The notes below the pieces were generated by a model, which worked only from the letters and a program-made list of their open reading frames with translations, was not told the origin of the DNA and made no database searches. Shown here piece by piece: positions 46,520-55,335 of a stretch of 64,000 nt of DNA; position 1 is the stretch's first letter, and the number at the start of each line of letters is the position of its first letter. The DNA comes from Flagellimonas lutaonensis. Its GTDB lineage: Bacteria > Bacteroidota > Bacteroidia > Flavobacteriales > Flavobacteriaceae. The stretch is from positions 1-64,000 of the forward strand of contig NZ_CP011071.1 in assembly GCF_000963865.1 (NCBI RefSeq). The letters run 5' to 3'. Both the position numbers and the translations under genes were made by a program.

Positions 46520-47092
46520 GTGACCAAAGAGCAACTTATCACAGAACTTAGCACACGGCGGATTTCAAAAAACGAGGTCGACCGATTGGCATCCTCGATC
46601 GTGAACGACCCTTCTTTGGTGCCAACCGTTTTGAAGCGGGTTTTTGAAGAAGATGGCACCGATTATTTCAATGCCGCCTGGGTTTTTGACAATGCCATGC
46701 GAAGAAATCTTCGGCTGTTGCTTCCCCATGTCGATATGTTTATCAGTGGTCTGCCAAGTCTAAGGTCCGAGTCTACCATACGACCCATGGCCCATGTTTG
46801 CGAGTTGTTGACCGTTGCCTATTTCAAAAAGAAGGATGCACTTTTTAAAAAAAGCCTATCCGACAAAGACCTGGAACAACTGGTAACCGTCTGTTTTGAC
46901 TGGCTGATCGGCAAGCACAAGGTAGCAGCCAAGGTTTTTGCCATGACCAGTCTCTTTTATCTGGGGGAAAAATTTGATTGGGTACATGCCGAACTCAAAT
47001 TGGTTTTAGAACAGACGATGGCCAACGGAACCACCGGATACAAGAATCGTGCCCAAAAAACATTGCATAAGCTAAGGGCACTGGAAAATTAA
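46520..47092 (+). CDS. HEAT/ARM-like conserved protein upstream of purB
   Basis: 190-aa soluble protein with a GTG start at 46520 (MTKEQLITELSTRRISKNEV), helical throughout, in repeated helix pairs that resemble HEAT/ARM folds (for example RMAHVCELLTVAYFKKKD-like and KVAAKVFAMTSLFYLGEK). It is commonly mislabelled as adenylosuccinate lyase because it precedes purB; it lacks any lyase motif. Function is unknown. It is divergent from the haem-binding gene (32 nt between starts) and purB begins 43 nt after its stop with a separate -7 element. Confidence 0.75.
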   Translation: MTKEQLITELSTRRISKNEVDRLASSIVNDPSLVPTVLKRVFEEDGTDYFNAAWVFDNAMRRNLRLLLPHVDMFISGLPSLRSESTIRPMAHVCELLTVAYFKKKDALFKKSLSDKDLEQLVTVCFDWLIGKHKVAAKVFAMTSLFYLGEKFDWVHAELKLVLEQTMANGTTGYKNRAQKTLHKLRALEN

Positions 47093-47107
47093 ACCAAGTG
47101 GTTTAAG

Positions 47108-47115
47108 TATCTTTG
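47108..47115 (+). promoter_or_regulatory. -7 element of the purB promoter
   Basis: TATCTTTG fits TAnnTTTG and is 20 nt before the purB ATG. No clear TTTG is seen at -33 spacing. Confidence 0.4.
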
Positions 47116-47135
47116 CCCTTTCAAAATCTTATAAG

Positions 47136-48479
47136 ATGTCATTGAGTCCGCTGAACGCTATTTCTCCTATTGATGGCCGTTACCGAAACAAAACACGATC
47201 GCTTGCCGACTACTTCTCAGAAGAAGCATTGATCAAATACCGAATACAGGTCGAGATTGAATATTTTATAGCCCTTTGTGAGCTGCCACTACCACAGTTG
47301 AAGGACTTTGACACCGCAAAATTAGGGGCATTGCAAAAAATCTATACGGATTTTTCTTCGGAAGATGCCCTTGCCGTCAAAGACATAGAAAAGGTCACCA
47401 ACCACGACGTGAAGGCCGTTGAATACTTTATCAAGAGAAAGTTTGATGCACTCGGGCTTGAAAAGTACAAAGAGTTCATCCACTTTGGATTGACCTCACA
47501 GGATATCAACAATACGGCCATTCCCCTTTCGATTAAAGCGGCGATGAACGATGTGTACGTACCCTTGTATTTCGAGGTATTTGAAAAATTGAAGGAATTG
47601 GCCGCGGAATGGCAAGGCGTGCCCATGTTGGCCCGCACCCATGGCCAGCCGGCCTCCCCTACCCGTTTGGGAAAAGAAATAGCGGTGTTCGTAGAGCGGC
47701 TTAAACAACAGTTCGATTTACTGAACGATATTCCTTCTGCGGCCAAATTCGGCGGGGCTACGGGAAATTATAATGCCCACAAAGTGGCCTATCCCGATAT
47801 CGACTGGAAGGCCTTCGGAAAACAATTTGTACAAGAAAAATTGGGGCTGCACCATTCATTTCCGACCACGCAGATCGAGCATTACGACCATATGGCGGCT
47901 CTTTTTGATTGCCTGAAGCGCATCAACACCATTCTCATCGACTTTGACCGCGATGTTTGGGCTTACATTTCAATGGATTATTTCAAACAAAAAATCAAGA
48001 AAGGTGAAGTAGGGTCATCTGCCATGCCACACAAGGTGAACCCCATTGATTTCGAAAATTCAGAGGGCAACCTTGGCATCGCCAATGCCCTTTTTGAACA
48101 TCTGTCGGCAAAACTGCCCATTTCAAGGCTACAGCGCGATCTTACCGACAGCACGGCACTAAGAAATGTGGGCGTGCCGTTTGCCCATACAATAATTGCC
48201 TTTCAGGCCACCCTAAAGGGACTCGGCAAGTTGGTGCTGAACAAAGAAAGGTTTGAACAAGACCTTGAAGACAACTGGGCCGTGGTTGCAGAGGCCATAC
48301 AGACCATTTTGAGACGCGAGGGCTACGCGAACCCCTATGAAGCGCTGAAAGGCCTGACACGTACCAATGAAAAAATAACCCGGCAATCAATAGCCGACTT
48401 TATTGAGACCTTGGATGTTTCTTCAAATATCAGGGAAGAACTCAAAAAAATAACCCCGGCCAATTATACCGGGGTTTAA
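47136..48479 (+). CDS. purB: Adenylosuccinate lyase
   Basis: Acts twice in purine synthesis, splitting SAICAR and adenylosuccinate with release of fumarate. It is 447 aa. The fumarase/aspartase signature is GEVGSSAMPHKVNPIDFEN, with the catalytic loop serines GSSAMPHK; ARTHGQPASPTRLGKEIAV and LTSQDINNTA are also diagnostic. The last codons form part of a GC-rich stem, AACCCCGG / CCGGGGTT, so termination may begin inside the coding end. A HEAT-like gene lies upstream; the mscS gene is convergent. Confidence 0.97.
   Translation: MSLSPLNAISPIDGRYRNKTRSLADYFSEEALIKYRIQVEIEYFIALCELPLPQLKDFDTAKLGALQKIYTDFSSEDALAVKDIEKVTNHDVKAVEYFIKRKFDALGLEKYKEFIHFGLTSQDINNTAIPLSIKAAMNDVYVPLYFEVFEKLKELAAEWQGVPMLARTHGQPASPTRLGKEIAVFVERLKQQFDLLNDIPSAAKFGGATGNYNAHKVAYPDIDWKAFGKQFVQEKLGLHHSFPTTQIEHYDHMAALFDCLKRINTILIDFDRDVWAYISMDYFKQKIKKGEVGSSAMPHKVNPIDFENSEGNLGIANALFEHLSAKLPISRLQRDLTDSTALRNVGVPFAHTIIAFQATLKGLGKLVLNKERFEQDLEDNWAVVAEAIQTILRREGYANPYEALKGLTRTNEKITRQSIADFIETLDVSSNIREELKKITPANYTGV
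48452..48476 (+). terminator. Hairpin overlapping the purB 3' end
   Basis: Perfect 8-bp stem AACCCCGG / CCGGGGTT (48452-48459, 48469-48476) with a 9-nt loop. The stop codon TAA follows at once (48477-48479). The T run is weak, so termination strength is uncertain. Confidence 0.45.
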
Positions 48480-48535
48480 ATAGGTTTCAAATTCAAAATC
48501 ATGCCCCTTTTTAGATGGGGTTCAACATATTGCAA

Positions 48536-49351
48536 TTAGGCATCTTTGTGGATCTCGACACTGTGCGGGTAGGGTATTTCGATTCCTGCCATATCCAAAG
48601 CAATCTTTGAATTTTCATAGGTGGCGAAATACACATCCCAATAATCCTCAGGTTTACAGAAAGGCCGTACGGCAAAGTTTACCGAACTGTCTGCCAATTC
48701 CATGACATTTACAGAGGGTGCGGGGTCTTTCAATACCTTTGGGTTCGAGGTCAAGACTTCCATCAAAACCTCTTTCGTTTTTTTGATGTCTTCATCATAA
48801 CCGACCCCGACAACGGTGTCTACCCGTATCTTTCCTTCCTCTGTATAATTGATAATGTTGCCATTTGCCATGGCTCCGTTTGGCACGATGGCCAATTTGT
48901 TTTCAGGTGTTACCATTTTCGTTGTGAAAATCTCGATTTCTTTCACGACGCCCAACACCCCTTGCGCCTCGATCAAATCGCCAATACGGTATGGTTTAAA
49001 AATCATGATGAGTACACCCCCGGCAAAGTTTGAGAGCGACCCCTGAAGGGCAAGGCCAACGGCCAGACCGGCTGCGGCGATAACGGCGGCAAAAGTAGTG
49101 ACATCGACACCAAGGGTTGAGACTACGACCAGCACAAGAATTACTTTCAGTGCCCAAGAAATCAAATTCAGTAAAAAACGTTGCAGTGATTCGTCGTACT
49201 TACTTTTTGACATCCCCTTTCGCAGAACCCCCATTATTTTTTTGATGACCCAAGAGCCGATAAGGAGTATTAGAACTGCCCCCAGTACCTTGGGGCCGTA
49301 TTCTACAATAAATTCAATAGTCTTGTCTATCCAGACCTGCGCGTTTTCCAT
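48536..49351 (-). CDS. MscS-family mechanosensitive ion channel
   Basis: 271-aa inner-membrane channel that opens under membrane tension during osmotic downshock. Three predicted transmembrane segments (about 16-38, 62-84 and 87-115) precede the cytoplasmic beta/alpha domain. The pore helix carries the MscS Gly/Ala pattern AVIAAAGLAVGLALQGSLSN. The soluble part has FKPYRIGDLIEAQG and PNGAMANGNIINYT. It is close to minimal MscS length. It is convergent with purB. Confidence 0.95.
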   Translation of the reverse strand: MENAQVWIDKTIEFIVEYGPKVLGAVLILLIGSWVIKKIMGVLRKGMSKSKYDESLQRFLLNLISWALKVILVLVVVSTLGVDVTTFAAVIAAAGLAVGLALQGSLSNFAGGVLIMIFKPYRIGDLIEAQGVLGVVKEIEIFTTKMVTPENKLAIVPNGAMANGNIINYTEEGKIRVDTVVGVGYDEDIKKTKEVLMEVLTSNPKVLKDPAPSVNVMELADSSVNFAVRPFCKPEDYWDVYFATYENSKIALDMAGIEIPYPHSVEIHKDA

Positions 49352-49442
49352 AATTTGTTGGTTTTCGTTAGTGTTCTTTTATAGTGAGACACCACGATAA
49401 GAAGAAAGGTCACATGTAATTGGGAGCCATGGGGTTAAAAAC

Positions 49443-49476
49443 AAAAAAATCCCGGACGTTTCCATCGTCCGGGATT
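49443..49476 (-). terminator. Terminator of the sigma/DUF4252 operon
   Basis: Perfect 11-bp stem AATCCCGGACG / CGTCCGGGATT (49448-49458, 49466-49476) with a 7-nt loop. On the minus strand it is followed by a T run (A run 49443-49449), 24 nt after the second DUF4252 stop. Confidence 0.92.
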
Positions 49477-49499
49477 CTTGAGGTCAGTTGGTCTGCTGG

Positions 49500-50039
49500 C
49501 TATCCTTTTAAGAATTTTCCAATATCACCAAGCCCTTCTCCCTTGTATTCAGACTTTTGGATGGCCTGCATCAGTTGCACGATATGGGCGGGGTTCATAT
49601 CATCGCCCAACACCCTGATAAGGGCAAAGCCCTTGTCTTCGCTATCGCCATAGATAATGACCTCATCAATGGCATCCTCATCGCCCAGATACTTGATGAC
49701 ACCCTTTCCGTATTCAGAATTGATCTTCATCAATTCAACAAACTCATCGTCTTTCAGGATTTCTTTTACCTTGGCTTTTTCAACTTTGTACGCTGCGGTG
49801 TTATCTGCCGTCTTCTTAAAGGCCAATAGGTTGAATTTTTTAAGGGACTCCACGGCTTCACGCTGCACTTCGGTCAGTTCAACCTCGTCCATCTTCAAGA
49901 TACTCGCAGGAATGTCCAACGAAATAAAATTCGGGTTCTCTTTGTTATCGACATAGTATTCTTGCAAACTCTGCTGTGAAGAACAGGAGGCCAAAACAAC
50001 AGCGACAGCCAATATCAATGGTTTAATTATAGTTTTCAT
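49500..50039 (-). CDS. DUF4252 lipoprotein
   Basis: 179 aa with a lipoprotein signal (lipobox LASC, cysteine about 19). The mature part is acidic and helical with SLDIPASILKMDEVELTEVQ and the C-terminal DEVIIYGDSEDKGFALIRVL and GDDMNPAHIVQLMQAI. It shares the DUF4252 layout with the neighbouring gene (50116-50658), of which it is probably an ancient duplicate. It is the last gene of an ECF sigma-anti-sigma operon and is followed by a strong terminator. Function is unknown; it is likely tethered to the inner or outer membrane on the periplasmic side. Confidence 0.83.
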   Translation of the reverse strand: MKTIIKPLILAVAVVLASCSSQQSLQEYYVDNKENPNFISLDIPASILKMDEVELTEVQREAVESLKKFNLLAFKKTADNTAAYKVEKAKVKEILKDDEFVELMKINSEYGKGVIKYLGDEDAIDEVIIYGDSEDKGFALIRVLGDDMNPAHIVQLMQAIQKSEYKGEGLGDIGKFLKG

Positions 50040-50115
50040 GCTTGTACTTTTAAATTATTGTGAACGTTTCAGTGGGAAGTGTCATTACCGACCGCTGCCC
50101 ACTGTCACTTCAATG

Positions 50116-50658
50116 TTATTCACCCTTCTTGCCAGCCTTGTTCAGCTCTTCTGGCAAGTTCATCTTTTTGGTCAGCGAATTGATCTTGTTCAGGTCAATA
50201 TCACCGGTAAGCGAAAGTAGTACCGTTTCGTACTTTTTGCCATTCGCCTCTACGTTCTTCATTCCTGTCACCAACATCAATAGCTCGCTGACATGGTCGC
50301 TATCTTTGCCCTCTTTGATGTAGAACTTCACGTTGGCATCTTTATCCTTGACCCGCATCAACTCGGTCAAGCGGGCTGACTTCAGATATTTATCCACTGA
50401 CGATTTCATGTCTTCCCCGATTGATTTATCATCGGTGGTAAAGACCTTTAGGCTTTTGATACTCTTGGCGATGTCCATAAACTCTTGGGCCTCGGGATCG
50501 TCGGTCTCGACATCTATCTTGGCCAACAGGTTGAACATGCTTTGGTTGACAATGACCGAGGTCACCTCATCCAACTCTTCATATTTATCAAAAAGTGACT
50601 GTGAAATACCTGTTACGGGCAACAGGCCCACTAAAAGAATCAACATATACTTTTTCAT
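50116..50658 (-). CDS. DUF4252 exported protein
   Basis: 180 aa with a cleavable signal (MKKYMLILLVGLLPVTGISQ) but no lipobox, so it is periplasmic and not lipidated, unlike its neighbour. DUF4252 features: LFDKYEELDEVTSVIVNQSM, LLAKIDVETDDPEAQEFMDI, FYIKEGKDSDHVSELLMLV and a basic C-terminus. It sits between the putative anti-sigma gene (12 nt upstream) and the lipoprotein paralogue (76 nt downstream, containing an inverted repeat without a T run). Role unknown. Confidence 0.83.
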   Translation of the reverse strand: MKKYMLILLVGLLPVTGISQSLFDKYEELDEVTSVIVNQSMFNLLAKIDVETDDPEAQEFMDIAKSIKSLKVFTTDDKSIGEDMKSSVDKYLKSARLTELMRVKDKDANVKFYIKEGKDSDHVSELLMLVTGMKNVEANGKKYETVLLSLTGDIDLNKINSLTKKMNLPEELNKAGKKGE

Positions 50659-50670
50659 CGTTTTCTGTTT

Positions 50671-51108
50671 TTAATTTTCGTTATAAATCTTTTGTTTCGC
50701 GGCTTCGAACTCTTGCAGATAGGCCACTTTTTCGGTGCCCTTGCCAAAATTCTCTGCCAACAGGTTCAATGCCTTCTTGGTTTCTTGATATGCATATTCT
50801 GCCTGTTTTCTTTCTTGGTAATCTTGATATTGCTCATTACCAAAATAGATGCCAAAAGCCAAAACTGCCACCGCTGCAACGGAAATCCATCTGTAATTGA
50901 TTTTCTTTCTAGGGGTTAATGGAACCTGCTTGGTGTACCGTTCTTTTTTGGCGTTGGAAAAGTAGTTGAACATTGGGCGGTATTGTTCGAGATGGGGGGC
51001 TACCCCTTCTTCGGCAAAATAGGCCCTTAAGGTCTCTTCTTCGGCAACCGTGGTGGTGGCCTCGAAATACTTTTCCAATAATTTTTCTATGTTCTTATCC
51101 AATTCCAT
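50671..51108 (-). CDS. Putative anti-sigma factor (single-span membrane protein)
   Basis: 145 aa. The N-terminal about 70 residues are cytoplasmic and helical (MELDKNIEKLLEKYFEATTT), then one membrane segment at about 73-90 (RWISVAAVAVLAFGIYFG), then a periplasmic helical tail with coiled-coil character. This is the topology of a membrane anti-sigma factor, but there is no zinc-finger HxxxCxxC motif. The call rests on topology and on the 14-nt overlap with the upstream sigma-factor gene, not on sequence family. Confidence 0.7.
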   Translation of the reverse strand: MELDKNIEKLLEKYFEATTTVAEEETLRAYFAEEGVAPHLEQYRPMFNYFSNAKKERYTKQVPLTPRKKINYRWISVAAVAVLAFGIYFGNEQYQDYQERKQAEYAYQETKKALNLLAENFGKGTEKVAYLQEFEAAKQKIYNEN

Positions 51109-51604
51109 AGCTATGTTTTTCCAATAATTTTTCTCTAACTGTTTTTCTGGCCCTTGAGAGCGCGACCCTTACGGCCGTTGGTTTCATGTCCATCATCTCA
51201 CATATCTCCTCAAAATCGTACTCCTCGACATCTCTCAACTGTAGCACCATTTTTTGCTGTTCAGGCAACTCTTCCATGATTCGCTCGACCCAGCTGACAC
51301 TGTCTTGTGCCTCCAATTGTTTTTGCAACGAGGTCTTTTCGTCCCTGTAGTTGCTATGTACCAACTTTAGGTTGGTTGCCTGTTTCGACTTTAACCGGTC
51401 TAGACAGAAATTTTTGGTCATGGTCATGGCAAAGGCCTCCACACTTCGCATCTGCCCCATTTCGTCTTGCTTGGCCCAGAGTTTCATCAAAATCTCTTGC
51501 GTGGCATCTTCGGCTTCCTCCCTAGAGACCAGCAAACGCTTTGCCAATCTGTAGAGCTTGTCCTTAAAGGGCATGACCACATTAATAAATTCAGTCTGTC
51601 TCAT
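51095..51604 (-). CDS. ECF RNA polymerase sigma factor
   Basis: 169-aa extracytoplasmic-function sigma factor. Region 2 (about 20-90) includes REEAEDATQEILMKLWAKQD and FAMTMTKNFCLDRLKSKQAT; region 4 (about 110-165) includes LPEQQKMVLQLRDVEEYDFE and EICEMMDMKPTAVRVALSRA for -35 recognition. Its end overlaps the putative anti-sigma gene by 14 nt, and two DUF4252 genes follow, so it probably controls this operon and other envelope genes. The divergent S41 protease gene starts 194 nt away. Confidence 0.95.
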   Translation of the reverse strand: MRQTEFINVVMPFKDKLYRLAKRLLVSREEAEDATQEILMKLWAKQDEMGQMRSVEAFAMTMTKNFCLDRLKSKQATNLKLVHSNYRDEKTSLQKQLEAQDSVSWVERIMEELPEQQKMVLQLRDVEEYDFEEICEMMDMKPTAVRVALSRARKTVREKLLEKHSYGIG

Positions 51605-51798
51605 CGGTTGTTTAGTCGTTGTAAGCCTTTTTATGTTTGCTTACACCTTGATGACGAAGTATATCGAAAATTGTTACAAAAAATTTTTATTTCTTTTCAA
51701 TGTAAGTATTTTAGGGTTTTGTCAACTTAAATTGTTGTAGTAAAAGAAATCGTTTCTTTTTTGGTACGTCTTTTGCTATTTATTCTGAAAATTTTGCT

Positions 51799-53235
51799 AT
51801 GAAAAAATATCTTTCCCTGTTATTTTTTGTTTCTATACTTTTTGTTGCCTGTAACAAAGATGATGACGAAATTGAGGTGCCGGTCGATATCGTTGTTCAG
51901 AATTTCATGTGGAAAGCCATGAACCTCTGGTATTTTTGGCAGGCTGAGGTGCTTGATCTGGCCGATGACCGCTTTTCTACCCAAGACGAATACGAGTCAT
52001 ATTTGGCAGCCACCGCCGACCCAGAGGATTTTTACGAGCAAATACAGTTTAGTGAAGATCGTTTCAGTTTTTTGAACAGTGACTACAAAGAATTGGTCAA
52101 TAACCTTTCGGGCATTTCAAAGAGCAATGGAATGGAGTTTGGGTTGGTGCGGTTCGCAGACAGTGAGGATATTTTTGGCTATGTACGCTACATCATTCCT
52201 GGTTCAGACGCAGCTACTAAAGACATTCAACGTGGCGATTTGTTTACTGGTGTGGATGGCCAAACCCTAAACCTTGACAATTATGTCGAATTGCTGTTTG
52301 GAGACAACGATACCTATACCCTGAACATGGCCACCGCCAACGGCAACACTATTGAACCCAATGGTGAAGAGGTAACCCTCACTAAAATGGAAGGATTGGT
52401 CGAAAACCCAATCCATGTTGCCACTACTTTGGATATCAACGGACAAAAAATCGGCTACTTGATGTACAACGGGTTTACCCGTGATTTCGATAATGAGCTG
52501 AACCAAGTATTTGGACAGTTTCTGGCCGATGGGGTTACCGATTTGGTTTTAGACCTGCGTTATAACCCAGGGGGATCGGTGAATTCTTCACGCCTTTTGG
52601 CCAGCATGATCTACGGCACCAATACCAACGACCTATATATCAGGCAACGTTGGAACGATAAAATTCAATCTCAATTGAGTTCGGAACAACTCGAAGATTA
52701 CTTTGCCAGCCAAGTTAATGGAAACCCTTTGAACACCTTAAACTTAAATCGTGTGTTCGTTTTGGCCACAGGTAGTTCGGCCTCTGCCAGCGAATTGGTC
52801 ATGAACGGTTTGGACCCCTATTTGGATGTCATCCACATTGGGGAAACCACAAGGGGCAAAAATGAGTTCTCTATTACCATGGTCGATGACCCCGGTAACG
52901 ACTACATATACAGTTCATCACGTGAAAACCGTATCAACCCAGAAAATAGCTGGGCCATTCAACCACTGGTAGGTAGAAACGAGAATGCCAACGGTTTTTC
53001 TGACTACACCGATGGGTTGGCTCCAGATATCGTTTTCGAAGAAGATCTTACCAATTTGGGAGTCTTGGGCGATGAGAATGAACCTATGCTAGCGAGGGCT
53101 TTGCAAGAAATTACCGGGGCTTCTAGCAAGCAACGTTTTGATGTGGTGCTACCGGCCAAGGCCATCACCAACTCCAAAATGTTTACCCCGCTAAAGGACA
53201 ATATGTACATTGACAAGCCCATGGGCTTTCAATAA
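51799..53235 (+). CDS. S41-family (C-terminal processing) protease lipoprotein
   Basis: 478-aa lipoprotein; the lipobox is VAC with cysteine about 18. It has a tricorn/CTP arrangement: a helical N-terminal region with NFMWKAMNLWYFWQAEVLD, a PDZ domain (about 110-195, containing RGDLFTGVDGQTLNLDNYVE) and the S41 core with DLRYNPGGSVNSSRLLASMI. The nucleophile serine is in TGSSASASELVMNGL (about 330) and the lysine general base is in TRGKNEF. Substrate unknown. It is divergent from the ECF sigma gene, which may regulate it, and convergent with btuB across a repeat-terminator. Confidence 0.93.
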   Translation: MKKYLSLLFFVSILFVACNKDDDEIEVPVDIVVQNFMWKAMNLWYFWQAEVLDLADDRFSTQDEYESYLAATADPEDFYEQIQFSEDRFSFLNSDYKELVNNLSGISKSNGMEFGLVRFADSEDIFGYVRYIIPGSDAATKDIQRGDLFTGVDGQTLNLDNYVELLFGDNDTYTLNMATANGNTIEPNGEEVTLTKMEGLVENPIHVATTLDINGQKIGYLMYNGFTRDFDNELNQVFGQFLADGVTDLVLDLRYNPGGSVNSSRLLASMIYGTNTNDLYIRQRWNDKIQSQLSSEQLEDYFASQVNGNPLNTLNLNRVFVLATGSSASASELVMNGLDPYLDVIHIGETTRGKNEFSITMVDDPGNDYIYSSSRENRINPENSWAIQPLVGRNENANGFSDYTDGLAPDIVFEEDLTNLGVLGDENEPMLARALQEITGASSKQRFDVVLPAKAITNSKMFTPLKDNMYIDKPMGFQ

Positions 53236-53282
53236 AAAACGCCTCACTTCGACTACGCCCGGTGACCAAGCCGCTTTTTTTA
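53234..53282. terminator. Bidirectional terminator built from a dispersed repeat
   Basis: The core TCACTTCGACTACGCCCGGTGA (about 53244-53264, imperfect) resembles the flavobacterial CACTTCGACTACGCTCAGTGACC element. It is bounded by AAAAAACGC on the left and GCTTTTTTT on the right, so each transcript ends in a hairpin plus T run. It lies between the convergent S41 protease and btuB genes. Confidence 0.65.
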
Positions 53283-55151
53283 TAGGGTCAAATTCATACC
53301 AACCTTAATATTTCTTCCCCTTGTTGAAAAGCCGATGACCTCAACATAGTCTTCATTGAATATATTCGAGATGTTTAGAAATACCTTCAGCTTATTGGCC
53401 ATTACATCATGGGAAAAATAGGCATCCAGTAACGAAAAGGGTTCTAGTTCCACATCTGAAAAAGTGGCAAAATCGGTATCAATGCGCTGCCCCGTGTACC
53501 GATAGTTCAAAGAGGTAAAGGTTCGTTCGTTCCATCGATATCCCAAAAGTGCATTTATTTTGTGCTTGGGTATACGAATTGCATTGTCGCCCTTTCTTTC
53601 AGCAAAGGTATAATTTATGTCTAGGGAAAGGTCGCGCAACAAACGCCAATGCAGTTCTGCCTCTGCCCCTTGAGCTTCAATTTCAGTGCCTGCGTTAAAA
53701 TATTGAAAAGCAACATTGTCAAAGATGACCGCGTTCTTTTCATTCCTGTTAAAATAGAGCAGGTTGGCCCTCAACGTACTGCCAAGGGCATACTCTACCC
53801 CGGTTTCAACGGTTCGGTTGTCCTCAGCTTCCAAATCGGCATTGGCACCAAAAGCACCGAAAAGTTGGGTCAACGAGGGGGTAATATACGAAGTGGCATA
53901 CGAGGCCATGACCTTAAGATATGCCTTTTTCGAGGTTCTTATTCGGTACGACGGGTTCACGTTGTACACAAACTTGCTGCCATATTCAGAATGGATGTTC
54001 AAACGAACACCTGTATTCAGATTGAATCCCGAATCTGAGATATACACCACGTTGGCATAGGGATCTATGATCCTAAAGCTTCGATTTTCTTCCAATTGGG
54101 CCTCATCTTTTATGTAATTAAGGCCGACGATGGTATGGAGCTTCATGCCAAAGGTGTAGCGATTGTAGAGGTCCACCGTCCAATTCTGCCCCACGAAGGT
54201 ACTCGGAAATGCGCTGATGTTCTCAGAATCGTAGCTGGCAAAGGCCCCGTTCAAATGGAGCGAACCTTGGCCGTACTCAAAACTGGACGTGACCCCTGTG
54301 CGCTTTTGTTCACTGATGAAACGATAAGGGGCATCGACCAACCCGAACGATTCATCATAATCGGTCTTTAGGTTGGTGTTGTTGGCAAATATTATAAAGT
54401 CCAGCTTTTTTATCGGGCGATAGCCTACTTTTACATCTAGCGTGGTTCGTGATGTCACATCTTCCTCCTCGGTACCGATCAACGATGACATATTGCTGGC
54501 ATGGCTATTGGCAAAACCCACCAGATACGTCACATCGCCCAAGGTGCCGTTGATGTTCACACTATTTGAAAAATCGCCCAAGGCATCATACGCTTGGTTT
54601 CTTTGATTTTGGTTAGTGCCCAGGCTAGACTGAAAATTACCAGTTATTTTTTGGCCGCTTGCCTTTTTTGTGGTGATGTTGATGACTGCAGTCGCTGCAT
54701 TGGGCCCGTACAGCGTACTGGCGGCCCCTTTGGTTATTTCGATGGATTCGATGTTGGCAGCCGACAAAAGTCGTAAATCATACTCTTGTGAAAAGGATGA
54801 TGGATCGGTAACCCGCACCCCATCGATAATGATAAGCACCTGACGGCCCCTTCCACCACGGGCAAAGACTCCCAAGACCTCTCCTTGGCGACCGCGGCTA
54901 CCGGTAATCTCCATTCCACTTTTTGAGTTAATGATCTCAGCTACCGTTTTACCTTGGTTGCGCTGCAATTCTTCTTGGGTAATCTTGATAACCGTTTTAC
55001 CCGAATTTTCACGCTTTAGTTCAAAGCGTGAATCACTGACAATCACCTCATCCAACTGCTGTACTTGGGGAGGGTTTGGTTGCACTTGCTGTGCACAAAG
55101 GCCTGTACATGCCACAAAGGCTGCCAGAGGCCCAAAGCATTTTTTGTTCAT
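53280..55151 (-). CDS. btuB: TonB-dependent corrinoid receptor (BtuB-like)
   Basis: 623-aa outer-membrane receptor. A signal peptide (1-21, CTGLCAQQ) is followed directly by the plug: LDEVIVSDSRFELKRENSGK, IIDGVRVTDPSSFSQEYDLR and STLYGPNAATAVINITTKKA. The barrel ends with the aromatic-hydrophobic terminus GRNIKVGMNLTL. It has no carboxypeptidase-regulatory or STN domain. The assignment to cobalamin rests on the cobalamin riboswitch in its own leader and the divergent btuFCD transporter, more than on sequence. The leader from the riboswitch to the ATG is about 100 nt. Confidence 0.9.
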   Translation of the reverse strand: MNKKCFGPLAAFVACTGLCAQQVQPNPPQVQQLDEVIVSDSRFELKRENSGKTVIKITQEELQRNQGKTVAEIINSKSGMEITGSRGRQGEVLGVFARGGRGRQVLIIIDGVRVTDPSSFSQEYDLRLLSAANIESIEITKGAASTLYGPNAATAVINITTKKASGQKITGNFQSSLGTNQNQRNQAYDALGDFSNSVNINGTLGDVTYLVGFANSHASNMSSLIGTEEEDVTSRTTLDVKVGYRPIKKLDFIIFANNTNLKTDYDESFGLVDAPYRFISEQKRTGVTSSFEYGQGSLHLNGAFASYDSENISAFPSTFVGQNWTVDLYNRYTFGMKLHTIVGLNYIKDEAQLEENRSFRIIDPYANVVYISDSGFNLNTGVRLNIHSEYGSKFVYNVNPSYRIRTSKKAYLKVMASYATSYITPSLTQLFGAFGANADLEAEDNRTVETGVEYALGSTLRANLLYFNRNEKNAVIFDNVAFQYFNAGTEIEAQGAEAELHWRLLRDLSLDINYTFAERKGDNAIRIPKHKINALLGYRWNERTFTSLNYRYTGQRIDTDFATFSDVELEPFSLLDAYFSHDVMANKLKVFLNISNIFNEDYVEVIGFSTRGRNIKVGMNLTL

Positions 55152-55190
55152 TTTGGTTTAGTTGCTCGGTAAAGCCATATGCATCGCACA

Positions 55191-55215
55191 TGTAAACTTT
55201 TGTCCCGAAAGTTTA
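55191..55215 (-). promoter_or_regulatory. Expression-platform candidate of the btuB riboswitch
   Basis: On the minus-strand RNA, AAACTTT and AAAGTTT (about 55215-55194) form a local hairpin about 45 nt upstream of the btuB start. The same right arm, GGGACAAAAGTTTACA (55206-55191), is also complementary to the riboswitch-core segment TGTAAACTTTGTCC (55361-55348), 14 bp with one bulged A. The two pairings are mutually exclusive. Confidence 0.5.
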
Positions 55216-55229
55216 ACATTCAGTGTTTG

Positions 55230-55244
55230 TCCGCCAAAGGCGGA
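55230..55244. repeat. TCCGCCAAAGGCGGA palindrome, copy 1
   Basis: 6-bp perfect stem with a 3-nt loop, just downstream of the riboswitch core on the btuB transcript. It is paired with an inverted-flank copy at 55336-55350. This is a REP-like palindrome common in Flavobacteriaceae intergenic DNA. Confidence 0.7.
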
Positions 55245-55335
55245 TGAAAATTTTGGCAGGTCTCCTGGCTCACGTCTTGCAAACCACCTTCCCGTCCCAT
55301 AGTGAAGAACAGTGGTCTTGAAGTTGTTGCAAGCA

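Noticed and set aside
50070-50104. CAGTGGG / CCCACTG inverted repeat between the two DUF4252 genes as a terminator
   Set aside because: The loop is long (about 21 nt) and no T run follows on either strand, so it is unlikely to terminate transcription.
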